From the NCBI GenBank assembly GCA_030762935.1, contig CM060895.1:40043001-40107000 (forward strand): a stretch of DNA of 64,000 nt. The letters run 5' to 3'. Below, piece by piece: positions 1-10,728 of the stretch. The position numbers and the translations under genes were made by a program. This DNA comes from Hymenopus coronatus. Taxonomy: Eukaryota; Arthropoda; Insecta; Mantodea; Hymenopodidae. A model generated the notes under the pieces. The model saw nothing but the letters and a program-made list of their open reading frames with translations, had not been told where the DNA came from and ran no database searches. Within the stretch, counting starts at the first letter, position 1, and the number at the start of each line of letters is the position of its first letter.

Positions 1-456
1 CTAGTTATGCAAAATTCAGCAAAATTCATCCAGAATGAGCAGGTCTTGGAAGCTATTCCCAGAAAATTCAAGGATATAGGTAAATTTTATTTGTGGTGTA
101 AATATCTATAGTGTACGGCGGTATTTAAATCAAAATCGTTAGAGACATTTTTGAGAAAAATAAAATTTTCAAAAAAATTTCAATGTAAACGGTAGTTTGG
201 GGTGGGTGGGATTTTTCTAGAAAATCTTCGTGTCACATCCTTGGAAGATAAACTTAAATACCCAGTTTGGTATTTCACGGTCTTTTAGTTTTTGAACTAT
301 GCTGTCCAAAGACACGCACAGAGCTTTATCTAAAATTTTTTTTGGGGGGGTCTCAGGAAACCTCAAAAAACATTACGGGGAAATTTCGGTATCGAACTTA
401 TGAGTGGAATACAATACGTTCTCTATACACTATGTACGTAGTACGTGTAGAGAAAG
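1..456 (-). repeat. Rep-1 copy 1 (cut by window edge)
   Basis: Left part lies outside the window. The retained part runs from the region around GCAAAATTC to the terminal palindrome and ends in GTAGAGAAAG. The microsatellite site is collapsed to a short non-CA sequence. Confidence 0.85.
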
Positions 457-848
457 ATACAACATTATCTACATTACAGTGATAACGCGTAAATAAAGTG
501 TAATTAACGCAACAAAATATAAAATACGTAAAGTCCTCCAACAACGTTTAGTCTTTGAACAGTTCATATTTTTACATCCTATTTTTACCGGATCCTATTG
601 ATGTAGAATTTTAGTTATTGCTAGCATGCAATTATGAACTTGGAACACTGTTATCAGCTTGCAGCTTACGTAATAAATATGCAGAACCGCGATGTAAGAG
701 GCACTGATGCATTATGCTGCAAACATAAATTGAATCACAAGGGCATTTTGAATTTGCTGAAATGCAGATACTAGCAATCATTTATTCGCAGAAACAAGAG
801 AAGTCCAAACAACTTTCGAAATGGCCCCGAACCTTCTTTACACGTTCC
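457..848. other. Unassigned AT-rich interval
   Basis: No open frame of note, no transposase motif and no tRNA-like boxes seen. Single-copy as far as the window shows. Confidence 0.5.
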
Positions 849-1684
849 TTTTTATTCCTTTCTCTACACGTACTATGTACATAGTGTATAGAGAAGGTAT
901 TGCAATGAATCAAAGAATTCAATACCGAGATTTCACCGGAAATACATGTTTTGGGTCCCCCTGAATTAAAAAAAAAGAGCATTTTTAGAAAATGTCTGCG
1001 TGTGTGTCTGTCTCCCTGTCTGTACAGCATAGCTCAAAAACGAAAAGACCGTTAAATACCAAATTTGGTATTTAAGTTTGGAATCTTCCAGGGATGCGAC
1101 ACGAAGATTTTCAAGAATACCCTTTACATGGCAGTTTTTTCGAAAATTTTTATTTTCTAAAAAATGACAAACGATTTTGGTTAAAATCCGTATATTTAAG
1201 ATATTTATCTGACAAATAAAATGTTTATCTTGAATTTTCTGGGAATAACCTCCGAGTTCTACTTTATTCTGGATAAATTTTACGGAATTTTACATAACTG
1301 GTAAACCGTAAGAGATAGACAAAATCTAACATAACAGAAAATGTAGAGCTCGTTAAAACACACAATTTATATTATATACATTCATTTCGTGGAATTAATC
1401 GTTTTTGAGATATTCCTTATTGGTTTCAGCTTTAAAATACTTACACTTTATACGGGAATTTGTAACTCCTTCCCATGCAAACAAAGCAACTTCAGTTACA
1501 CATCAACCCACTTGATTGTCACTTTAACCTATGGTACGCCCTTATTTCCCTTCTAGCTACAAGGGAACAAGTAATAAGAATATATATCTGCTAATTTATT
1601 TCTTGATTAGCATGAAGTAAGTAGAAGCAATTTTTTGCAGAGATGTATAGAGTCATTGGAATGGAACACATCAGATTTTTTTTC
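849..1684 (+). repeat. Rep-1 copy 2, near full length
   Basis: Intact terminal palindrome at 858-896, short TG/TC tract in place of the microsatellite, and the 3' end GGAACACATCAGATTTTT. About 830 bp, so it represents the whole unit. Confidence 0.9.
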
Positions 1685-1716
1685 TCTTATCACGCATATA
1701 CTTTTTTTGTTTTGGT

Positions 1717-1903
1717 AGTATTTAACGCCCGCTTTTACTGCTCTGGCACCGCAGGCGATGATACTGATGATACATGAAGATGGAGCTCCGGTGGAATGAG
1801 ATGGCGGGGGAAACCGGAGAACCCGGAAAAAACTCGTCCCTGCGCCGCTTTGTCCACCACAAATCTCACATGCGGTCGCTTGGGATCGAACCCGGGCCGT
1901 CTA
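1717..1903 (-). mobile_element. SINE-C copy 1 (tRNA-derived, 5'-truncated)
   Basis: Read on the minus strand, the B box GGTTCGATCCC is followed by a body that ends in GCGGGCGTTAAATAC. The A-box half of the tRNA head is missing compared with the copy near 55.1 kb. Sits between two Rep-1 copies. Confidence 0.75.
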
Positions 1904-1911
1904 GGACGCAT

Positions 1912-2745
1912 ATACAATCAACATACATAGCAGATAGAGAAGGCATTGTACTCCATCCGAAAATTCGACACCGATATTGCACCGGCAATATACGTTCTGA
2001 GAACCTCTGAAGAATATTATATATATATTTATAATGTCTGCGCGTGCGTGCGTTCATGTCTGTGGACAGCATAACTCAAAAATGAAAAGGCAGTTAAATA
2101 CCAAAAACTTGGTATATTTAAGTTCAACATCTTCCAAGAATGCGACATGAAGATATTTGGGGAAATCCCACCACCCCAACTATCCTAAAAATGAAACATT
2201 TTTCGAAAATGTTAATTTTCTCAAAAATGGCTCTAACGATTTTTATTAAAATCCATGTATCTAATATATTTTCATGAAAATGAAATGTATGTCTTAAAAT
2301 TCCTAAATAGCCTCTTGAAGACCTAATCATTCTGGGTGACTTTTGTGTAATTGGTAAATCCTAAGAGATAACAAAATCATATACACAAAAATGTAGCTGT
2401 TCTTAAAACAAACAATTTATGAAACAATCTTGTTTTTGTATTCAGTTTAAAACTACTTCAACGTTTCTCAAACGGGAAGTTATCTTTCGTTTCATCTCTT
2501 TCTTGTTTTATCCCAGGCCTTGGAAAACCCCCAGTTTCAATGACAAACGCTTTTAAAAGAGTTGGGTATCGCTTTAGCCTAGTATATTTCCTTATTTCCC
2601 TTCTACTTAACAAGAAATTAAAAAGACCATTTCTGGCCATGTTTAATTTAATTGGCATTATATAGATAAAAGAATAACCTTTTGTAAGAATAATCTGTTT
2701 GCAGAACAGATACTTATTTGAATGGAACACACGAGATCCCTCCGC
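1912..2745 (+). repeat. Rep-1 copy 3
   Basis: The 5' palindrome is eroded (only the right arm AGATAGAGAAGG is clear). The body is recognisable throughout and the 3' end reads GAATGGAACACACGAGAT, divergent from the consensus. Confidence 0.8.
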
Positions 2746-4225
2746 CCTAGAAGTTTGTTCAAGCTTGGACCACAATTCTTACGTGAACTTTCTATTTGTT
2801 ATTAGAAACGAATTATAAAACAGTAATTTACTACTAAGAATAAAGCAAGCTATTAGTTTGCTACATGAAAAATCAAATATTCGGGAAGCATGGTTTTGTA
2901 GATTTATGTTAGGAAATTAATAAAAAGAAGTTAAAATTGATGTGTACATTGCCAAAAATATTAAGTTTTTTACATCATGTAGGAAACCGTTTTCTATATG
3001 TTGTTATCTATTTTACATGAAAATTAACTGTAACAAGCATACAGCCAATTTACTCGTCCAACTCTGCTTGCAGGTTATACTTATTTGCTGCATGAAATAA
3101 ATCGCAAGTAAATATAACAATAAAAATGAAGTACACATCGAGTTCTCCGGCTGTTCACAATGACGTTTAAAGGTGACATCTACTTGACTTGTTTATTTGC
3201 TGAATCTAATTACGTATATTTTGGCCTGTCCAAGTGGTAGCTATTTAATACATTTCCCTTAAACGAAATTAGGTTTCTCCTTCAGCTTACCTGGGCCAGG
3301 GGAGCCTCTTCCGACTTCCTCGGGATGCCTCTACCTTCTGACAGACAAGTTTTGTTTCAATATTTTCGTTGACGTCACCTCCATTGCAAATGTGTTGTAT
3401 TGAATGCCAAAGGAAAGTTGTTGCAGTCTATTCTCAGAAGTTCAAGAGCTGAGTAAACAAACGAACGGCGACATCCGACATCGTTTTGTCTTTGTCATTT
3501 AGGCAATGAAAACTTTTCTTTCTCGGTGCTCTTAGCATCTTGTTTAAAAATCTCTAGTATGTCTTTTTATCCCAGCCGGTAGACTTCATGTATATATTTC
3601 ATATATCCCAGGAAACAACAAAAATGAGACTTTATTTAATCGTAAAATAAAGTACTTTATTTCATTATATATTAATTTAACTCCTTTGGCAGCTCTCCAT
3701 TCTTTAAATGACAATTCTTGTCATATAAGTTCTTCGACTGCCAGGTAACAAACTAAGTACAGCTATTTTTAGCATAATTTAAAACTTCTTCGGGACATCC
3801 ATTTTTATTCATTTATTGATTTATTTGGTGGAGTTAAAACAACAAGAATTGAAACTGTTTATTCCGGCGGGGTTACGCAGCAACGAACAAATCGCGACTA
3901 AAATTCAATTCCTCGTAATGGCGATTCTAATAATATTAATATAAGAATATTTGAGTTAATATTAGGTTAGGATAAAACGTTGTATATTACACGTGGCTTA
4001 TTAGACTATTATTTGCTCATTAGATATTAGAATACTCGCACTTACGCGCTCGTGTACTAAACATCCCACTCACAAATAATAGTCTATGTAAGCCACTTAT
4101 AATATAAATAACTATTATTGTAGAAATTAACTAATGTATTGAAGTGAAATATTAAAAACCAAAATGGAATGAACGACAATAAAAATACCTCACAGAACAT
4201 TAGCAGTATCTGTAAAGACACATTA
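2746..4225. other. Unassigned interval with weak regulatory-like sites
   Basis: No recognisable gene. Sites seen: a TGACGTCA octamer (CRE core) at 3370-3377; on the minus strand a good splice-donor-like CAG/GTAAGC with the exon edge at 3291; an 18-bp perfect palindrome AAATAAAGTACTTTATTT at 3645-3662; and a larger hairpin listed separately. A short minus-strand ATG frame at 3384 runs 16 codons to a stop, so any exon here would probably be untranslated. Weak evidence. Confidence 0.3.
3983..4106. repeat. Imperfect inverted repeat, ~33-bp arms, ~57-bp loop
   Basis: The left arm GTGGCTTATTAGACTATT followed by ATTTG pairs with the right arm CAAATAATAGTCTATGTAAG followed by CCAC, and pairing extends outward through TATATTA/TAATATA with a few mismatches. 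This could be a tiny foldback or MITE remnant. No transposase nearby shares these ends. Confidence 0.6.
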
Positions 4226-4545
4226 TACAGTGTGTTTCAATTTTGTATTATGGAAAACGTATTAAATATAGAAACAGATTAAGCAATTTCACTGGATATA
4301 TGAAGATTCAAAGTTTTAAACAGGTACAGAACACATTCACTTTCGTGTTCGACGATTACGTCAGGATTTTGTGTCCCCCAAATTCTCACATAATGGTGAT
4401 TAACTTTAACTGAGAGATAAAACGTCGATTCATCAGAAAAGATAAGTCGTTCCGAATACTTGTCATCTTCCATATTTTGAAGAATTGAAGTGCTTAATTC
4501 GCATCAGCTGTTGTGGTCGCCGGGACGCAGTTTATGCAGTAACTA
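4226..4545 (-). pseudogene. mariner-type transposase fragment
   Basis: Minus-strand translation of about 70 codons carries the motif LIFSDESTFYLS followed by VNHHYVRIWG. In mariner/Tc1-type DDE transposases this is the block around the first catalytic Asp. The open frame starts at 4473, but the same frame continues upstream (residues SILQN before the Met), so that Met is internal. Only ~20% of the usual ~345 residues is present and the second and third catalytic residues are absent. Plus-strand ACAGTGTGTTTCAATTTTG at ~4229 looks like a mariner terminal inverted repeat and would mark the 3' end. A dead relic with no predicted activity. Confidence 0.75.
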
Positions 4546-4960
4546 ACTTTATATCTGTATAGAGTCTTACAACTTTTTTGCAAGAAGAAGACTCCCATTC
4601 CACTCCACTCCCTCGGCGCAGAGCAAGTACAACAGAATCACCCGTTTTGCAGGTTCCTTAGGCTAGGTCGGAACGGAGGCTATCCTAATTTAAAGTGTCG
4701 ACAGATCGTGGGATCGGGAAACGATGTTAAGAATCTGCACAAACTATAAGACTTCATATGCAAACGTCGTTTAAGAACACGCCACATCGTTTAATGCCAA
4801 TTTTCGGACAGAATAAATGAGTAATGATATGACGAAATGAAAATTATTACGTGGCTAAAGTAACAATTATTTCAAATCAATATGGTGAATAGAACATCAC
4901 CAAATTGCAACATTTTCGTTGTTCGTGGTTGCACTTTTGTTACAATTTGAGTTATATGTA
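4546..4960. other. Unassigned interval
   Basis: Contains a slightly GC-richer patch around 4590-4740 but no readable gene, SINE box or repeat end. Confidence 0.4.
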
Positions 4961-5405
4961 GATAAAAATCTCATGTGTACCACTCGCATGACTTCTCTAT
5001 ATCCCTGCAACAAATTATTCTTAAACAGCTTATACTTCTATTTACTTTATGCTAATCAGAAAAAAATACCAGAAATAGTCTTATTACTTGTTTACTTGTT
5101 TCCTTGTAAGTAGAAGCGAAATAAGGGACTGCCATAGGTTAAAGTGATAGTCAAAAGCTAGTTGCTATGTCAATGAAGTTCCTTTGTTTATATGGATAGG
5201 AGTTGACAAGTTCCTGTATGAGAAAAGTATGCGTTTTTAATAGCAGAAACCAAAAATAAGGAATGTCTCAAAAACGACGAACTCCACGAAAAAAATGTAT
5301 ATAGCATAAATTGTGTGTTTTAATGTGCTCTACATTTTTTGTGAGTAAGTTTTTGTCCATCTCTTACGGTTTAGCAGTTATTCAAAATGCAGTAAATAAT
5401 ATTCA
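4961..5405 (-). repeat. Rep-1 copy 4, 3' half only
   Basis: Starts at the hairpin end (ATCTCATGTGTACCACTCGC) and stops near the central ACGGTTTAGCAG segment. The palindrome end and the microsatellite are missing. Confidence 0.8.
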
Positions 5406-6404
5406 TGATCTAAATGTGTGTTCTAATCTTGTGGAGCCAATGCCTAATCGTGTAATGGAACTTAAAAAGAAAAGAGGACATATTAGGTATTAAAATACAA
5501 ATTAGAAGTAATTTATGATTAAAGTCATGAAAGCATGAAAAATGTATTCTTGTTCTATTCCGATTAATTCGCACGGGACTGTATCACCAGGACAAGGTAT
5601 TGCAAAAACGAAGGAGACACCAGCAATGAAAATGCGATAGAGTGCCAAAGTTAGGCGCATGTTGAACAACATAAGGTGTCCAAGGAATGAATAAGGTAGA
5701 CCGTAAATCAAAGCATGAACAGAAACTTGCAGTTGTGCAACAGGGAAGTCATAGCTTCAAGGTAAGATCTAGCGTTTTGCAACTTCTATTCTTGCTTTGC
5801 TTACAGGCATTCTGAATCACTGGAAACTATTTAGAGCTAGTACAGATTCAGCAATAGAGTATGATTTTATTTCATTATCCTACAATATGTAGTCGAATAT
5901 TGTGTCACTGACTATTATAGTTAATGCAAATACCTACTCTTCAGGTGTGCGTCAGCTTACTTCATAAAATTCTTAGAGCAAGTCAAAATGTTATGCTATC
6001 ATTCCCCCCCCCCCCTTATTTTTCAGACAGTTGCCTTTTATATCCCGTCACAGAAGTCGGCCTTCTCCAGGCTTGTAAAATAAAACCGAGTTCAAAAGAA
6101 GAAAATTTCTTTCTAGTAAATAACTTTCGCAGTTTATGAGCAGATAGAAGTCGGATTGAGAACTTCGTTATTGAAACAACTAATGCACGTGGGCAAGAAT
6201 TGCCGTGATAGATGGTTTTCCTCAATGCCAAACCCGTTCTTATTGGTCCAAACGATTAGAAGAATGGTTCCGGCGATGCATTTCATGAGTGAATACGATA
6301 ATTTGCAGCATATCTTTGTCATTCAAGATCCAACAGCATGCTCTTTTTGGCAATTTGCCTTCTTTGGTGATAGAGTATCTTACTGCTTTAATTGCTCAGA
6401 CTGA
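5406..6404. other. Unassigned interval
   Basis: AT-rich with a C-run at ~6005-6016. Short frames on both strands overlap one another and match nothing I recognise. Confidence 0.4.
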
Positions 6405-6526
6405 TGCTTTTTACTTTCTCTGCACGTACTATGTACATAGAGTATAGAGAAGGTATTGTTGCACTCCACCCAAAAATTCGATACCGAGATTTCACCGCAA
6501 ATATATTTTAAGGTCCCCTGTATCCA
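6405..6526 (+). repeat. Rep-1 copy 5, part 1 of 3
   Basis: Palindrome end through GGTCCCCTGTATCCAAAAA. The element is cut inside its A-run by copy 6 and resumes after it. Confidence 0.9.
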
Positions 6527-7431
6527 AAAAAATCTCATGTAATCCATTCACATGACTTTCTATATATCACTGCAACAAATTTTTGTTAAGTTTATGCTTC
6601 TATTTACTTCATGCTAAGTGAGAAATTGGCAGAAATAGTCTTATTACTTGCTTCCCTGTGTAAGTAGAAGCGAAATAAGGGAGTAACATAGGTTAAGTGA
6701 TAGAAAAAGATGGTTGCTATGTGACTGAAGTTCCTTTGTCTGTATGGACAGGAGTTGACAAATTCCTGTATGAGAAAATTTATGTTTTTTAAGGCTGAAA
6801 GAAAAACAAGGAATATCTAAAAAAAAAAAAAACGCTCAACTCCACGAAAAAAAAAAGTATATAACATAAATTGTGTGTTTTAATGTGCTCTACATGTTTT
6901 GTGTGGTAAGTTTTTAACTATCTCTTACGGTTTACCAGTTATACAAAATTCCGCAAAATTCATTCAGAATCAAGGACTCTTCAGAGGCAATTCCCAGAAA
7001 ATTCAAGATACGCATATTATTTGTCAAGTATATGTCTTTAATATATGCTATTTTAATTTTAATCAAAATCGTTAGAGCCTTCTTTTAGAAAATCAAAATT
7101 TTGGAAAAATTTTCCACGCAAAGGGTAGTTGAGGGTGGGGGGATTTTCTTGAAAATCTTCGTGTCGCATCCTTAGAAGATACTGAACTTAAATACTAAGT
7201 TTGGTATTTAACGGTCTTTTCGTTTTTGAGCTATGCTGCCCACAGACACACACACACATACACACAGATAGACAGACAGACACACGGACATTTTTCTAAA
7301 AATGTGTTTTTTTGGATTCAGCTGATCTCAAAACATGTGTTTTCGGTGAAATCTCGGTATCGAATTTTTGGATACAATGTAATTCCTTCTCTATACACCA
7401 TGTACATAGTACGTATAGAGAAAGTAAAAAA
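6526..7431 (-). repeat. Rep-1 copy 6, full length, inserted in copy 5
   Basis: Complete from ATCTCATGTAATCCATTCAC to GTATAGAGAAAGTAAAAA. It sits in the A-run of copy 5, whose next bases (GCATTTTCAGAAAAAGG) follow directly on the right. The CA tract near 7245 is mixed CA/GACA. Confidence 0.92.
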
Positions 7432-8045
7432 GCATTTTCAGAAAAAGGTCCGTGTGTGTCCTTAAACAAGATAACTCAAAAACGAAAAGTCGATAAAATA
7501 CCAAACTTGATATTTAAGTTTAGTATCTTCCAGGGATACGACACGAAGATTGAGAAAATCCCCCCCAAACTACCCTTTACATGGGACTTTTCGAAAATTT
7601 CGATTTTCTCAAAAAAATGGCTCTAACGATATTGATTAAAATATCATATATTAAATACTTTTACCTGACAAATAAAATGTATATCTTGAATTTTCTGGGT
7701 ATACTCTTTGCAGACTACTTTATTCTGGATGAATTTTACGGAATTTTGCATAACTGCTAAACCGTAAGAGATAGAGAAACAGTTATCACACAAAAAATGT
7801 AGAGCACGTTAAAATACACAATTTATGTTATATACATTTTTTTTCTTGGAGTTGATCGTTTTTTTTTTTAGATATTCCTTATTTTTTCAGCTTTCAAAAA
7901 ACTTTACTTTTCTCATACAGGAATTTGTAAACTCCTATCCATTCAAACAAAGGAACTTCAATCACATAGCAACCAGCTTTTGACTATCCTTTTAACCTAT
8001 GGTGCTCCCTTGTTTCGCTTCTACTTACAAGGAAGCAAGTAATAA
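7431..8045 (+). repeat. Rep-1 copy 5, part 2 of 3
   Basis: Continues the consensus from GCATTTTCAG to AAGCAAGTAATAA, where the Penelope-like element interrupts it. Confidence 0.9.
8033..8045. repeat. Target-site duplication, left copy
   Basis: AAGCAAGTAATAA, 13 bp, repeated exactly at 10729-10741. It is part of the Rep-1 consensus, so it marks a clean insertion into Rep-1. Confidence 0.92.
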
Positions 8046-8081
8046 TGTGTCTTCTTAGCTTCCGGAGAAGGCCGCGTTATC
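8046..8081 (+). repeat. PLE terminal inverted segment, left
   Basis: 36 bp starting TGTGTCTTCTTAGCTTCCGG. Its exact reverse complement is at 10658-10693. Confidence 0.9.
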
Positions 8082-8292
8082 TTGCATTGGAGTGCCAACG
8101 TTTCGCTCATCTTGCCGTGAGTTTCTTCTGGGCTCTTGTGCGGTAGTTGTTTTTTTTTTTTTTGGGGGGGGGGAAACAGGAATAAAGGTTATAAGGATAA
8201 CAGGTATATAGAGTATTTGGGAAGGGAATAAGGAAAAGGGAGAGAAAGGATTTAGTACTGTGGTGTCACTATTTATTGGGGCATAAGTGGTG

Positions 8293-9561
8293 TCATGGGG
8301 CCCGGTACCGCCGAAGCAAACCGAGTGATTGTGGGTAACTGTATTTTGAAGCGTGGGGTGTAGGGGCAAACGACATGGCGCAATGCCATGACGGCGACCT
8401 ACAAAAGTTGAGGTGCATAGCTAAACCAGAGGGGCATGTTAGTCTGGCGATGGAGCTCTTCCCAGGCGAGTTCTGGGTGATGTAGCCATAGCTCCAAAGC
8501 TTAGTGTGTTTGGACGATGATGTATGGCTAATATGATTTGCTGTGTCATATCTTGCAGTCTTATTGTTAGTCCTCGAGTCTGTTGCTGAAGCAGCTCGAT
8601 TGTGGACCTTGTAGATTCGGGAATTGTTGATGTAGTCCACCACCTTCTCGAGGCTCCTATTGAAGTGGTCTCGCAAGGCGGCGTTCTCCCGGTGAACTTC
8701 TTGAGGTGTAGATTGAAGGCTGAGGGCGGTTGCCTGAAGCTCCGCCAGAGAGCGGGTCAGGGCTTCCTCCCACGTGGCGATACGTTCGGTTATGGTGTTG
8801 ACTGCAAGACGGAGATTTTGGAGTTCGGCTGTGTTGGTCGCAAGGTCATTTCAGAGCTGGATGAGTGTGGAGGTCTGCGGTGGCTGTTCTGTCTGCGAGG
8901 TAGTGATGATGGGAGCTGGCGGGTGAGAGAGTGGTTGTGGTGGTGCTGCGTGCGGCTGATGAGGTGCTGGTTGTGGTGGCGCGGCGTACGGCTGGTGAAT
9001 GGCTGGGATCTGTCTGCGTGGATGTTTGGGGCACACCGCTTGACCCGTGTAGTGACCTGCGCTGTTGCAAGTAGCACAGTACACGGGCCGGCGTCTCAAA
9101 TCATGGTAGGTGCAGGCGGAGGTGAGACATCCGGCGTCACAGTAATGGCAACGGGCGGAGGCTGTGCAGGCGTCTGATGAGTGCCCGTAATGACAGCATC
9201 GGCGACACGGGAAGACACGGACGCCTCGTCCGTGCTCAACTGCGAGCACCTGCCCGAGGGCAGGCAACCCATCAGCTAAGGCGGCGCGGTAGTCCGCCTC
9301 GTTCCAGAATTCCAGCCTGACAAGCGGTGACGGTCCTCTCTCCGTGTGAATTCTTGAGGCTTTCATGAGTGAAGGCCAACAAAGACGGCCAGCGTTGAGT
9401 ACTAGACCGTCCGGTAATTGCCGGTGAACTCCACGCACCACTGCGCAGAAGCGCGGCAGCGAGGAGAGGTCTAGTACTGGTGACGGCGAGGGTGGTGTGT
9501 TGACGGTGGTGAATTGGCGTGGGTACTGGCACCGCTCTTTCCTGGTGATGTTGGAGTTGCT
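8293..9561 (-). pseudogene. Gag-like protein, CCHC zinc knuckles plus coiled coil, one internal stop
   Basis: Reading one minus-strand frame from just after a TAA (9564-9562), the frame stays open to a single TGA at 8853-8851 and then continues in the same frame to 8293. Part one has ~120 residues with a globular look (LVRLEFWNEADYRAAL), then CRRCCHYGHSSDAC (C-x2-C-x4-H-x4-C), a second Cys/His cluster (CHYC...CTYH), and CATCNSAGHYTGQAVC, followed by a Pro/His/Ala-rich linker. Part two is Leu/Glu-rich with heptad spacing (TAELQNLRLAVNTITERIA). Zinc knuckles of this type bind nucleic acid in Gag and LINE ORF1 proteins, and a coiled coil would oligomerise them. I infer an RNP-forming Gag-like role. 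The TGA is probably a CGA-to-TGA mutation. The true start may lie in another frame upstream, where the sequence is Lys/Arg-rich (KRKRKATPTS). It overlaps the tail of the PLE frame. Confidence 0.7.
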
Positions 9562-10592
9562 TTACGCTTTCTTTTTCCAGGTTTTTGTTTCCTGTTTGTC
9601 TTATTTCTTGTTTTAGATTGTGGTTTGGATATTCTTTTAGTAAATGCTGCCGTGGATTGCCGTCCGTTTCTAGAATGCCGCATGTCTCCGCCCCTTGCCT
9701 CTCTTTGGCTGGAGGCCGGCCTATTATGGCTCTCCTTGTGAGCAGAGTTTTCCAGATGTTGTGGAGATGTTTTCCGCCGTCCCTGTTGATGTTCTTCTTT
9801 TCTTTGAAAATCTCTATGCTTTCACGGGTCATTCTGTGATGAAAATTGCTGCAGGTGGCTATGAGCTCTGTGTTGTCAAAGTCAATGTGGTGGCCGGTTG
9901 TTATTACGTGTTCAGCTAGTGCGGATTTTTCGGGTTGGTCGAGTTTTAGACTGCGTATGTGTTCTTTTCTGCGTGTTACTATGGACCGTCCTGTTTGGCC
10001 AATGTAGGCACTTCCACAGTCGCATCTAATCCTATATATGCCCGGGTTTAGGAGCGGGTTGCTGGTATTTTTGGCTGGTCGTAGGAACGATCTGAGCTTT
10101 CTTGTTGAGGTGTAGCGAGTTCTGATGTCGCGGCTTTTAAGGACTTTGGAAATCCTGTCTGTGACGCCTCGAATGTATGGTACATTGATCCATTTTTGGT
10201 TGTTTTTTCTGGAGTCCTGGTCGTCGTCCTTTTCGGGGGTTCTTCGGTTGGTGTTCCTTTGTATTTCCCGTATTTCTTTGTGTGCGTAGCCATTAGCCCT
10301 GAGAATGCTGTTCAGGTGTCTCATTTCCTCTCTGACGAGTTCTGGGTCGCATATGCGAATGGCGCGGAGGAATAGTGCGTTTATCATTCCTCGTTTTATG
10401 GCGGGTGAATGGTGAGAAGACGCATCTAAATATCTGTTGGTGTGAGTGGGTTTTCTGAAGACTGAGCATTGTACAGTCTTGCTCGTTTCATCTCGTTGTA
10501 CCAAGACGTCTAAAAATGGTAGTCTTCCGGCCTCTTCTATTTCCATTGTAAATTGTATGCTCGAATGGAGGTTGTTTATATATTGGAGAAAA

Positions 10593-10657
10593 CCGGTTAT
10601 GGTGTCTCTGCCGTGTCTCAAAAGTAGTATGGCCACACGGCAGAGACACCATAACCG
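10593..10657. repeat. Foldback at the PLE 5' junction
   Basis: TTATGGTGTCTCTGCCGTGT (~10597-10616) is repeated in inverted orientation at ~10636-10655 around an 18-base spacer. This marks the point where the 5'-truncated coding part joins an inverted piece of the same element. Confidence 0.85.
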
Positions 10658-10693
10658 ATAACGCGGCCTTCTCCGGAAGCTAAGAAGACACAT
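10658..10693 (-). repeat. PLE terminal inverted segment, right
   Basis: Exact inverse of 8046-8081. It is followed by a further 35 bp (TCAAGACTCAGGTCGTGGAA and onward) absent from the left end, so the left copy is the shorter one. Confidence 0.9.
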
Positions 10694-10728
10694 CAAGACT
10701 CAGGTCGTGGAAGCCTACGCATCCATTT

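Larger units (their letters stand above)
9272..10696 (-). pseudogene. Penelope-type reverse transcriptase C-terminus with GIY-YIG endonuclease
   Basis: An open frame of 474 codons, of which residues ~27-325 are PLE protein. Residues 27-63 (RHGRDTITGF...FTMEIEEAGRLPFLD) and 79-90 (VFRKPTHTNRYL) are the end of the RT palm and the thumb region. The catalytic YVDD block lies upstream and is missing. Residues 219-233 (GIYRIRCDCGSAYIG) are the GIY-YIG core with the PLE-specific CxC inside, followed by R237, H246 and E262 in the positions expected for the nuclease. Residues 284-318 (HHRMTRESIEIFK...LHNIWK) are the usual PLE C-terminus. Residues 1-26 derive from the inverted terminal segment, and beyond ~390 the frame reads through the Gag-like gene out of frame. 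PLE RT/EN nicks the target and copies the RNA in place. Truncation makes this copy inactive. Confidence 0.88.
8046..10728 (-). mobile_element. Penelope-like retroelement (5'-truncated, GIY-YIG type) with Gag-like ORF
   Basis: A 2.68 kb unit bounded by a perfect 13-bp target duplication and lying inside Rep-1 copy 5. On the minus strand it holds, in order, an inverted terminal segment, the C-terminal part of a Penelope-type reverse transcriptase, a linker, a GIY-YIG endonuclease, then a CCHC zinc-knuckle/coiled-coil frame, a C/A homopolymer near 8148-8171 and the terminal segment again in inverted orientation. PLEs are known for partial, inverted terminal repeats and 5' truncation, which fits. 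The downstream Gag-like frame is not part of the PLE structure I know. It is noticeably GC-richer than its surroundings. Confidence 0.88.

Noticed and set aside
8602..9177. 191-codon plus-strand open frame
   Set aside because: Lies antisense to the Gag-like zinc-knuckle frame. Its Trp/Cys/Gly/Arg-rich composition is the mirror of that GC-rich gene.
9272..9500. C-terminal ~75 residues of the PLE frame (beyond residue ~400)
   Set aside because: This is the Gag-like region read in the wrong frame. Not considered part of the RT/endonuclease protein.
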